DNA of 64,000 nucleotides, taken from Lineus longissimus. Lineage: Eukaryota; Nemertea; Pilidiophora; Heteronemertea; Lineidae. The notes under the pieces are model-generated. The model saw nothing but the letters and a program-made list of their open reading frames with translations, was not told the origin of the DNA and made no database searches. The position numbers and the translations under genes were made by a program. The DNA lies in the NCBI RefSeq assembly GCF_910592395.1, contig NC_088309.1:1738501-1802500 (forward strand). The letters run 5' to 3'. Below are positions 51,050 to 61,215 of the stretch, one piece after another. Numbering within the stretch: the first letter of the stretch is position 1; every line of letters begins with the position of its first letter.

Positions 51050-52548
51050 GGTGTTGGGTTGGTAGTGGGTAGTGCATTAAACTGAATAAATGTTGTCACC
51101 TTCAAGGTTTACTCAATTACTGGTTGTGACGAAGTAAGCACTTCTCCGTGTGAACAGAAAACTTGTGTTGGCAAGACGCTTGGGCCTGACTTGATGGCAG
51201 TCTCATCCCACTGTCATCGACTCGTGTAGTCGGGTCTCACTCGGCCTGTGGTTCTCACTGTGTCGGCATGACGGCGAAGCTGATTCAGTCTTGTTGTGAC
51301 TTTCTAATTTCTCTTACCCTCTTTGAAAGAAGGAGAAGATATTAGCAATGAACGCCGTCTTTTTTAAGCGCTTGCTTTGGGCGTGGAGAGGAATTATTCT
51401 CCGGCCGGGGGCCTTCTCCGCTTATAGAACTACATGTAGATTGGATGAGCGTTTGTCGCCCTAATATAGGGGAAATAATTTACAAGAAGCAATAATTTGT
51501 TCATAGAATTTTTATTCTTACATCCAGAACAATTCATAACGACAGAGCCAAAGCTTAATCTTTAACATGGTGTTTTGCTGTTCACAGGTAGTTAGTGCCC
51601 TTTTATAAGACGAAACCATCGTCAAAACTGCGCGCCTTGTCATAATGGTTCCTGTCGTGTGAAAACACTTGACCGGTCACCGGAAGCTTACGCCCCCAAA
51701 TCTAGTTCATGACGAGTGAAATGCCGTCAAGTACCAGTCTCTAATGAGTGAATGGAGGAGACAGGTGAAAGAGTCTACCGAATATTGGGGACAAATAGAG
51801 ACTGCAGTGACCCTGTGGGAGAGGTCGGGTTTACAGCATGTCATCAGCTGGTTGGTCACTGTCACTAGTGTCGCTGGTTGTGACAGTTAAAAGCATTTGA
51901 GAAGACGGGCTAGATTTGTGTACATGCCCTCCTGCGGGGTCTCAGAAAAAGTACCCAACACGCCACAGGGGCGCTGCTGTTGCCCATTGGTTTTTGAAAG
52001 GCGTTATCACCCGGGAAAGACGTACCAAACTTTGTCCTGGCTTAGGAATAGACCCTTCTGACGGTAGTGCAAAGAACAACACCGATTGTGAAAATATCAT
52101 TCTTTATTTGATATGTTTAGGACAAATTTAGATATTCAACGTCCTGATATATTGGTCAAATATCATGAAAAGGTTTTACAAAAAGATATTCTAACAACAA
52201 TCTGTACGTGGGCACCACATGCGGGAACAGGTGGCGCTGCAGTTTGGTAGGATTTCTATTCCAGTGGAGTAGTAGGAAATGTCCCTCTGGCAACAAGTCC
52301 TTCCCTGTTGGTTGGTGTACATCAACACCTAAGAGATTAATGCGCATAATATATTCATCAGTCCCCAGAACACTATATCTTAGGGTATTTAAAACTGTTA
52401 CATGTACACTCATTCATCATGGATTGTCCCTACTCTTTTGCGAAAACTCCCTACGGAATACTCTATCCTTGTTCATTTCTGTTACATCTATACATCATGA
52501 TTTATAAGCACCCTAGGTCCAGAGTTACTGTTCGTCACCATGGAGGAC

Positions 52549-52632
52549 TAGTCACGATGCCGCCGTAGAGGTAGGGCAGGTGGCTTGTATACATCGATGG
52601 GAGGATGCCGGGTTCAGCCGCGGGAAGGGAGT
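52549..52632 (+). repeat. Weak tRNA-like sequence
   Basis: GTAGAGGTAGGGCAGGTGGC and, further on, GCCGGGTTCAGCCGCGGG have the order and spacing of degenerate pol III boxes. Pairing is poor. It may be an old SINE. Confidence 0.2.
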
Positions 52633-53504
52633 CGGTCCATCCCTCTGAAGATGAGAGAAAATATATCGATACAAGGGTTATGGAGTGTTAGATCAAAACT
52701 TATTCTAGCGCAACTGGGAGCAGACTTGCAGATTTGGGAGAATAGAAACAATTATTTAATCGTCATTTGTATTTTGTATGCCCCAACGATCAGTCTCCCC
52801 ATCTAATTATGTGAATTTGTTCTGCAGTACGTTATTTGCGTGGCCCAATGATTGTACACGGATTGCATTTGTTAGCCTGATGAGTCTATCGAACAGACCA
52901 TCACTAGACACCCGTGTTTCTCATTTGGCTAGCTGTTTCTTTTGCTTGCACGGCGATACCATTAACTGCATCAGGGGGACTTTTTCTCATTCTAGCAGAA
53001 GTTGTTTTCTATGACCGGATTCTACCTATTCCTACCGGTTTCAGCTGCTGGCCTAGGACAGCTGGGCACTGCCACTGGCCTGCTGGGCACTGCCACGGAA
53101 GACTGACAACCATTCGTCCTCTCACATCTCGTGGATCTGACTCATCCTTGGACTAAGTCTCTGAAATTATGAGACAGATCAAGCAGGGTCATGTTTATAA
53201 AAATCAAGATTTCCTTTCCATACTTTCCAACAAGACCAAAGTTTCAGTTAGCCAATCACAATCCAAGTTTGAATAGAATTACCGAATCTACTTCCTTGGC
53301 AATAACATGCTGACCGCTTTGGTATGCCTCAAGAGGCGCTATACTAGCAAACAATAGACTAGAATGATCGCCAACCGCCTCAAAGTATGATCAAACATCC
53401 CACAGGCATGGATCACCCAGTAAAAAGTATCATCATGGTTACATTTGATATTGTTTGAATGATTAACTCACTGTATTCAACCTGCGTTCATTCGCAGTTG
53501 ATGT

Positions 53505-53915
53505 ATTAGTTACCACTGTATGCCTTAGAGGGGGCAGAATGGTACTGTTTAGACAAGAAGTCTCTCCAACAGCCACAAGTATCTCTTCGAAAACATCACA
53601 GTAACACGTTCGACCCAGGGAATCTGTCAGCTGGCTGACGAGTAGGTTGGGAATTGTGTATGATCAGTTCTCTCAAAGACACCCGAGACAGGGATTAAAA
53701 TCTTGTGTTTATAAGTTACCATTGTATGCCTTAGAGGGGGCGGAATGGTACTGCTTAGACAAGAAGTCTCTCCAACAGCCTCAATGAATATTGGATCAAC
53801 GGCACACAGGGCCTCCCAGAGATACCGTCAATGACGAAATATGACTGGGCCTTCTGTAAGATTAGTTTCTCCGCCAAACACGTGACTGAAGGATCAAAAT
53901 CTTGTGTTTATAGGC
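53505..53915. repeat. Diverged tandem duplication, period about 205 bp
   Basis: GTATGCCTTAGAGGGGGCAG with the following GTCTCTCCAACAGCC occurs at about 53518-53574 and again at about 53727-53780. TAAAATCTTGTGTTTATA at about 53696 recurs as CAAAATCTTGTGTTTATA near 53896. The phase of the two pairs agrees with one repeat of about 200-209 bp. Confidence 0.75.
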
Positions 53916-54390
53916 TAACAAATGCAAACACTTTCAATGAACCCCCTACAAGAGACGAGTGGCTCTTCGTCTCCCCGACTTTGACACCCTTCTGCGAACA
54001 TATCAATAGATCAGCCAGCGGTCCTTGGTGTCGCCGCGTGGGTTTCGTCCAGTGAAATTGTTTGCAATTGTCAAGGAACCACGATCTGACATCCATAACC
54101 AGCGTATTCCCTATTCATGCCAGTTACAGTCGGGTGCTACACCACAGTCGGGATAGTGGAGCCAAATGAATGATTGTTTAAATTTTAAGCATTTTTGAAA
54201 AATCATATGACAAGGTTTGGAAGTTAAAAGCCTTCCAGTTATGCACATAAGTCCTGCCTTACCGTGAATTTGCGACTGAAATTTCTAACTGCGCAGTTCA
54301 TTCTCGTCTCGACTGCATGACTTTTACAGCAATAAAAACCTGTTGAAACCAATTCAAACAATTATCAATCATAGATACTGGGCCCTACCT

Positions 54391-54435
54391 TCTGCTGCAG
54401 CTCTTTTAGCTTGATTTCCGAAATGTTGAAGGGAA
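54391..54435 (-). other. Possible upstream coronin exon (uncertain)
   Basis: The minus strand ends CTGCAGCAGAAG at a GTAGGG donor and reads FNISEIKLKELQQK in a phase that would join the first recognised coronin exon at 50073. The frame has a stop about 90 nt upstream and no ATG in between, so it would need another exon before it. It may be coincidence. Confidence 0.18.
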
Positions 54436-56621
54436 TTTTACCTTTGAAATCGGAAAAAGTTTTCCAGCGATGTTCTGCGCAGTTCACTCACACACCAACT
54501 GACTTGCGTTCAAATCAACCGAGACCGATCATGACCAAAGACAATACATTGTCGTCACACCATCCGGGCACTATTCCTCTACCCCGCGAAAGACAGGCCG
54601 GCGGCTCAGCGCCAACTAGTATTGTTATGTCATTAGATCAATTGGATGGTATTGTCAAAGGTGGGTCTGGGCTATTGCATAACATGCACATGAACGGAGC
54701 TATATGGCCATGTATATAAGTATATAGAAATATATACAAGCCAGGTTTCGCAAGCCTTACGAAGAGCTGCGAAGGGCAAAGTTTGTAAATGCATTTCATT
54801 GGCGATTTAAAAAAATTTAGGCGACTCCTCCTACAACATAGGACAAAAGATGATTTACGAGTGTCGCATTAATGAATTAGCTTAGGACTAGATCACTCCA
54901 CAGATCCTTGCACTTCGTATTTCGTCAGTCGTATAGCTGCCGAAACCTGCATATTGTCAAAATCACACACACTTTACTTGAACTGACAATGACGTACATT
55001 GTGTATTTACCATTTCGGCCAAGGCCGTACGGTGTAGAGGAGGAAACCGTACTCATGGACAACGTGCCCAGTCCTATTGTATTCTGACAGATTATGATAT
55101 GGTTCTATCTGTGGAGGCCATTCCCGCCAAAGCTAAGAGAATCCTTCGCTCTCCGGACATTCTATCCAGGGACATTTTAAACTTCTACACCGTCACTGCA
55201 AGAAGTGTCTGTTGCACACCAGAAACAACCAACTCGGAATTCAGCTCTTGGATGTTTATTTCATTAAAGAAACTACATGATATTTACAGCATGCATAGTC
55301 AAGGTCAAAGTGACTGACAGCCTCTATACAAATGTAGTTGTAGATGGCGTAAGTGGAAATAGTTGAGATTGTCTGATGCAGCTCAGAACCGCCCGCTCAA
55401 AGGAGCAGGTGGCGAATCAACAGCGTTCCATACTGTCAGCTGCCATGTCACCACCTTCCACAACACAGTCATAGTTTCATCACCAAATTCTACTCATGAA
55501 ACAGGAGAAGAACAAATAAATTGAAGGGATAATCCGCTTACTCCTTTAATATTATGTACAGCAACTGACATCACAGTGATGAAGTCAGCAGTATAGTTCT
55601 TGCTACCCTTCTAACAAATCTACTATTAAACTATATATAAACGTACGCAGTGGAATATAGCTCTACAGCTCACCAAATATATTATATGACAAATACATGT
55701 ATAACATATGATTTAATGCAAAAATAGTATACGATTTATAGGCAAAATAGTTCAGGGTCTTTAAGACGTGAAACGACAAATGTTTGGTCACCCATTAAGT
55801 TTGATCTCATTGCCATTACATGCAAGGCCTGTTTACAATCTATCATCATCTTCTTTCAAATCGTAATAGTTGTGACAACTGGACCTAACGATGTTTCTCC
55901 TGCCGAACAAATGCCGGTGTAATGTTTTTGAGTGTTTCTGTTTTTGAGTGTTTCCCCTCATTGTTTGGGAACGCTCAAAAATAGATTGACAAGTTTTTCT
56001 GTGTATCCCCCCTATTGAAAAGTCGTGGTCTCTCTAGCTGCCTATTGTTTGGAAACACTGACACATGGGAAACAACCACAGATGTTACACCGGCCGATCA
56101 AACACAAAAAGATCACCAACAGTCTTTCACCTTTACATATCGCCACGTTTCTTTTATTGTATTCGCAATTCTTTAAAGTAATGGCGGCCATCTTGGATTC
56201 CAAGATGGCGACCGCCAGGGGGCGTAAAAATTTAGGGTCTTAATCGATAAATGACCCCCAGGGGTTGTTCTACCACCCTGCCAAATTTCATGCTTTCCCC
56301 ATTAAAATGCACAATTCTTGCCTTTTTGGGAGCTTAGCAGCTGGACTATCCGTTTGCCCGTATGCCACCCCCCCTTGTGAAGAATAAAAGCTCCCTCCTT
56401 ACTTCGACTATAAGCGTGCAAATGTATCCGGGTGTTGTGTTGTATTTTGGAATGTATAGATAAAATATTTAAGTATAATATCATGACTAGACTATAAGTT
56501 CACAATGACTTTCTTACAAAACCTACTTCTCTGTTCTCTTTTCATGACTATAGAAATGGATGATTGAATAAAAAATCCAAGAGTTTTTTTATGCATCTTT
56601 CCTTCCGTTCATCCTGCATCC
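54436..56621. other. Intergenic interval between the CAP gene end and the coronin gene start
   Basis: About 2.2 kb, AT-rich, with GTGTTTC/GAGTGTTTC echoes at 55920-55960. No exon was recognised. The poly(A) site of the CAP gene should lie near 56.5 kb; an AATAAA on the minus strand was not clearly found. Confidence 0.4.
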
Positions 56622-56737
56622 TTATAGCATCCTAAGAAGAAGGCAGGGTAAGAGAGCCACTGCGAATGTAATAGTGAACCCGATGATTGACTGACTGGAC
56701 CTGGCTGCACTTGAATTGAGGCTGCCCTGATCAGCAT
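56622..56737 (-). CDS. CAP gene exon 10: hydrophobic tail, probable GPI-anchor signal
   Basis: The phase-1 acceptor TTTTTTCCAG joins to the exon 9 donor and gives YADQGSLNSSAARSSQS followed by about 20 mostly hydrophobic residues ending LLLRML and a stop. A small-residue stretch (S/N/A, about 318-327) before a C-terminal hydrophobic segment with almost nothing after it is the layout of a GPI attachment signal. A single-pass membrane tail is the alternative. Most CAP/CRISP proteins are simply secreted, so this exon changes the predicted location to the cell surface. Confidence 0.7.
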
Positions 56738-59700
56738 CTGGAAAAAAGATAAACAAAATAATTCGAACAAGTTTTAGAACGCATGCACGGACGGAATACA
56801 TTGTCGTCCAAAATGGTGGAGGAAACCGAGCAAAATAGGTATTGCATAGTTACACATACCGATGTAAATCAATTATTTCAGTTGCGATTGGTTGTCTTGT
56901 GTTTAATTCTAACCATTTTACTTTAACTTTTAAGCTGGAGTCCGAGCCAGACATGCCGCTCAACCCCATCTCCTCAGAACCATCGGATTTGATTCGAAGA
57001 CGCCCAAGACTGTCTTTGCTTTCATTTTCGCTGTTAACTTACAAGGGCATACATCACAGGTCCAAGGGCAGGCCAATGCTTTGTAACGGTAGTTACTCCT
57101 GCAGTCTTGCTGTCTTGTAGACTTCTTAGCCAAAGCAGCACATGTGGTTGATGAACTGGTGACTTTGTTGTTGTCTGCTGCTTTGTCACAGCTAACTGAA
57201 AATAAGTGATGCATATCTTAACAGACAAATGAGGCAAACTGGGAAGTTTTCCATTATTGATCAAATGTGCCATCCTATTCAACTTCCCATATTGATATCA
57301 AAATACAAATATTTACTCTCTCCAAATTGAACATCCTTGTACATCTCACTCTGACGCGAGTCAATGACTTGCAATCTGTAAGATTCAGATAAGACATCCT
57401 TCAGCATTTGAACAGCAATCACGGATTTCGAATTCCATGTCCACTTACGTGCACAGTTCTTGTCCGCAAGGAAGAGACCACTCTGAGAGCTGCATTTGCA
57501 GGCACATGTCTTCAGATCCAGCGTGCCATAGTTGTAGCACACCTTCCCGCCACAATCTGAAAAGGTCAGCATGCATGTAGGCATGTGCGTAATCAGTGGA
57601 AAGTGCTGTGCAAGACCGTTCCTATTACGGTAATTCGTCAGGTTGGGACGATTTTGAGCAGTGTCCCGCACCTCGCAAGATGTTGCTTTTGGAGAGGTTC
57701 AGATTTGGATCCGAGAACGAGAACGCTTTTTTTCATTTACTGTAGATGGTGACGCTTCGTTGAACTAACGCTGGCGTAAGTCTCTAACAGTGATTGAGCA
57801 ATTGGGCCCTTGAAAGCTGACCAAAATAGAGAACCTACCACACAACTTGTTGCTACATTTTCCAACACAATCAGCGCAGCTTGTGCCAGACTTGTAGGGT
57901 GTACCAAGACTGCTTCCCAAGTTGCCACTGAAATATTACAAGGAAAAAATATAGTAATAGCACTGGCACCAGTCGATCCTGTTTTTGAGGTGACACAACC
58001 AACCTACTTTGGATACGGTATATCGACAAAACAAAGAGGAGCGAAGTTGCGACGTCGTGATCAGCTCTGCAGGTCGATGTATCTGTGGTTATTCCTCGGA
58101 TCCAACGAAAAGTATTACCTCATTAAATGATTTTATGGGCGTAACGTGAATATAACTTACCCAGGAGCGTAATTACATCCGTACACCTTCGATTTTCCTT
58201 TGCATTGTACCCACGCACAACCAACGCGAGCGGTTTGGGCCCAGACAACCTGCAATTTGATATCATAACCACAATCTTTCGTCTTGGGACAGGGCACCTC
58301 AAGAGGATGAATATGGCCGAGTACGGAAGATGCAAGGGCAACGAATCAGATGCAGACACTTATCTAGAGCATGTGCTCCAGAACTGCCCTCTCTGGGACT
58401 GCGAGAGTGTCGCCACATGGGCCGAACGGTGGTGCCTCGATGGAGACAAACATCTGGGTACCAAGGGATGAACACGAGACCACAGCCAGAGTTGATTTGG
58501 CCAAGCAACGTTGAAGCTAACGACGTCGTTTTTGTGAGCGACGTGGGGATGTGTCGACTAATTTTCAAGAATGGTCCCGTAAATGGTAGATGGTTGGAGC
58601 ACCTAACCCCCAATGCCCATATTGTTCTCCTCCATTTAGATATAACACAAATGAAGGGTCAACTTTCCCACATCATTTACATTTATTTAGAATTACATTC
58701 AATTGAGACAGATTCGTCTTGAGACAGTCATTAACTGACCTGCGTATAGTGTCCGATTTTCTTGAAGTCGGCGCTCATTTGAGCTTGGTTTCCGTACTTG
58801 AAGTCCTTAACCTCGCTGTGCCATGCCGCCACCACGCTCGGCCAGCCATTCGAGAATGACCCCATGGCCAGATTTTGGCCAACACTGTACTTCCCTGAAA
58901 AAGAGAAAACAGTTACGAAAGTCCGATTCGCTAATAATTTGACCGCATCGTTTGGGGCTCTGGAGCACAAACTGCTGGTCGGATTTCTTTTAAGATTGGT
59001 TTTTATTGATCTTTTGTGCTTCGAGACTAAACAGGATTTTCTCATTTTATAATATTCTTCTTTGAAAAGTTTGAGCGGTGTTCTATGTACCTGGGCTGAA
59101 CCTTTGCGACCCCTTGTCGTGTACCATCCCGACGCACGTCGATAGCCAGCCATTTACCATCTCGGCAAGTTCACCATCCCAATACTAAAACAAAAACAAT
59201 ATCTTATTCCATTACAGCAGGAAATCGCTGCTCGTGTTCCACAGTCTTTCTGCTGGTCAGTTACAGTTGTAATCATCGAACAAAATAAGCAACATCGAAA
59301 CGCATGCGAAACCGCGCGCGGTTTCCCCCTGTCAGTGTGATGGAATCATCAGAACACACACATTAACGTGGTCTTAACTGAAGGAGATAGCTCCAAGTTA
59401 AGTATGAACATTATACCTTAATGGTCGAGGTGTTTCCAGTAATTCTTTAACATTTATATGTGATATTAGGCACCACGGAGATGCTTTATTTTTTAGGAAA
59501 AAAGCAAAGTTCATACCATTTTCTCCATGTTTGTCGCAGTTGGGGTCACTCCCGCTCTAAATTTGTTGTGCTCGTCAACAATGCTTGTCCTCTCCGCCCC
59601 AGAAGGTATGACTAAAATGATTATAATGAAACAGATGTCGGGGTTCATGGTAAAATGCACTGCAGTGAAAGTGAAGTTAACTTGGTAGATCCTGCCCTCG

Positions 59701-61215
59701 GCTCGGTTGTATGAAAAGCTTTTAGTTTCAACAACCAACTCAATGAAACAATGCTAGTACATCAAACAGAATCATTGTTTGCGCTATCGCCCAATCCAAT
59801 ATCATAAAATGGTTAATTAAAAATGTGTCTGGTGATGGACATGTTGTTATCTCTGCAAATATTTTAATGCTGGGAGGAAAAACAAATCCGATTTTTCGAG
59901 TTTACACTTTGGCGAGATTTTTAGGATTTGCCGCCTCTCTATAAGACGCAGGCCTGCATACGCTGCATGAAACGTGTAGTGAATGTGCCTATTAAGCCGA
60001 CTATATCTAACGAAAATACAATGTAGTACCAACCTGATTTCTCTAGGTCGGGTGAAACCTTCTGACACATTGAATGGTTTGGGTCCCAAAGACTGAAACG
60101 TTTGCTGCATGCCTGAAATCGGGATTTCGAAAAAATCATCATCTTTTGAAACACTGAGAAGGTGACATGTTTGATGAATGTTGCGTTTTGCCATCATTTA
60201 GGGTATATGGCCGGGTCAGAGCGGCGGTAACAAGGTACAAGATGGATTAATAGAACCAATTCATTATGTTTTGTCATAAAACAAATCATTATTGGGAATT
60301 CGTGTTACTTCGGGGACAAGAGGCAAGTTTGTTGTGTTGTCCTGGGCTAGTGATACATAAGGCACGCTGTGACAGCATGACGTCCATGACTCACACTATA
60401 AATTTCGATTTTCATCTTCAATCTCATAACAATATTAATGAATTCATAGGAAAGCTGTCTATATTTCAATAGCTATGGCTGCTTAACTTCCTATGAGGCG
60501 AAACACCGCGGATAGAGTGTTCACATCGTCGGGGGAATTATTGATATTTTGTTATGACAAGTGTACTACTATTACCATATTGCCATGGTACCATACACGA
60601 CTTACACTCACTATTCTATTCGTTTTATCAAGGCTCACTGCGTTCGATCAAAAAAATTTAATTTATCTTACATTAAAAAAATTGTGTGGATACTTACGTA
60701 ATATACTGAATATAAATGTCAACAATCCTTGTGTAGACTGACAATTACTATGCCAAGTTACAGCGAATTTGCATAATAACTGTGTGGGAAGGGTCAGTAA
60801 GAGGAAGAGAATATCTTAGAAGTGAGTAATCAGAGGGGGACATATTTGGAGAGGGAGGGCCTTCAGTGAGTAAGGTGGTATTTACATCCCGCTTTGGTAA
60901 AAGAAAACTAGGACGATAATTTGTCTAATTATGGTGAGATTTCGCATACAACATACTAAAATATCCATGAAACTCTGCTTGTCGGCTTCATGATAGGAAG
61001 TTGAATCAGACTCCTGGTACAATAGTAGGTAAGTACTGATGAGGGGCTCGTGTTGCAACCAAAAGATATTGGTGTGGAATGGTCAACATGTAACCTTAGG
61101 GTAACCGAGCAAACCCTCACTGTTTAACTTGGATGCTTACCTGTGCTTCAGCTTCCATAACAACCAGCAACGATGTCACCAACAGCAGGCATATTTGCGT
61201 CCAGCCGCCTTCCAT
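56622..61215 (-). CDS. Secreted CAP-superfamily protein with ShKT-like module and probable GPI-anchor signal (10 exons, 350 aa)
   Basis: Extracellular CAP (SCP/CRISP/antigen 5) protein; biochemical role unknown. Exons: 61215-61141, 60112-60034, 59611-59517, 59184-59091, 58894-58740, 58249-58161, 57927-57839, 57556-57449, 57195-57043, 56737-56622. All junctions are GT-AG and all phases agree (1053 nt with stop). Residues 1-25 are a signal peptide. Exon 2 gives CSKRFSLWDPNHSMC, a cysteine-bounded lead found before CAP domains. The CAP domain (about 60-200) shows VDEHNKFRAG, KYSVGQNLAMG, GHYTQVVWAQTARVGC and YGCNYAPGGN, matching both CRISP signatures. Of the usual His/Glu tetrad, H105, E142 and H163 are present; the fourth position is Gln (Q121), as in many antigen 5 proteins. 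A Cys-rich hinge, an EGF-like segment (about 226-261) and a six-Cys ShKT-like module (264-311) follow. The last exon ends in a hydrophobic tail. The start at 61215 was chosen because it gives a clean signal peptide. Confidence 0.94.
57043..57195 (-). CDS. CAP gene exon 9: six-cysteine ShKT-like module
   Basis: The exon encodes one cysteine-rich unit with Cys at residues 264, 280, 293, 304, 308 and 311. The closing pattern ACPWTCDVC (C-x3-C-x2-C) is typical of ShKT domains and of the ion-channel-regulatory part of CRISPs. The invariant Lys-Tyr toxin dyad cannot be judged by eye. Donor GTAAGT follows TGCCCTT. Without splicing the frame would read on through the intron to a stop near 56960. Confidence 0.7.
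58285..58470 (+). mobile_element. LINE reverse-transcriptase C-terminal fragment in a CAP gene intron
   Basis: The plus frame reads TIFRLGTGHLKRMN, then YLEHVLQNCPLW and a degenerate end. The pattern RLxTGH, an HL(K/R) step and EHVLQxCPLW is the recurrent C-terminal region of non-LTR reverse transcriptases. The ORF is short, lacks upstream RT domains and lies antisense in the intron just upstream of CAP exon 6 (58249), so it is a dead insertion. Confidence 0.7.
61141..61215 (-). CDS. CAP gene exon 1: signal peptide
   Basis: Twenty-five codons, phase 0 at the donor (CACAG then GTAAGC). The peptide starts MEGGWTQ, has a hydrophobic core ICLLLVTSLLVVM and ends AEAQ, so cleavage near the exon end is likely. 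The frame stays open upstream to an ATG at 61329, but that longer form would bury the signal sequence. An AG preceded by TTTGTTTC lies about 30 nt upstream and could end a 5' UTR intron. Confidence 0.88.

Larger units (their letters stand above)
51050..54390. other. Non-coding interval upstream of the coronin exons
   Basis: It should hold the missing coronin start exon and promoter, on the minus strand, but I could not single it out. One weak candidate is a phase-0 frame from an ATG near 51842 to a GTAGAC donor near 51775. The duplications near 53.5-53.9 kb are listed separately. Confidence 0.35.
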
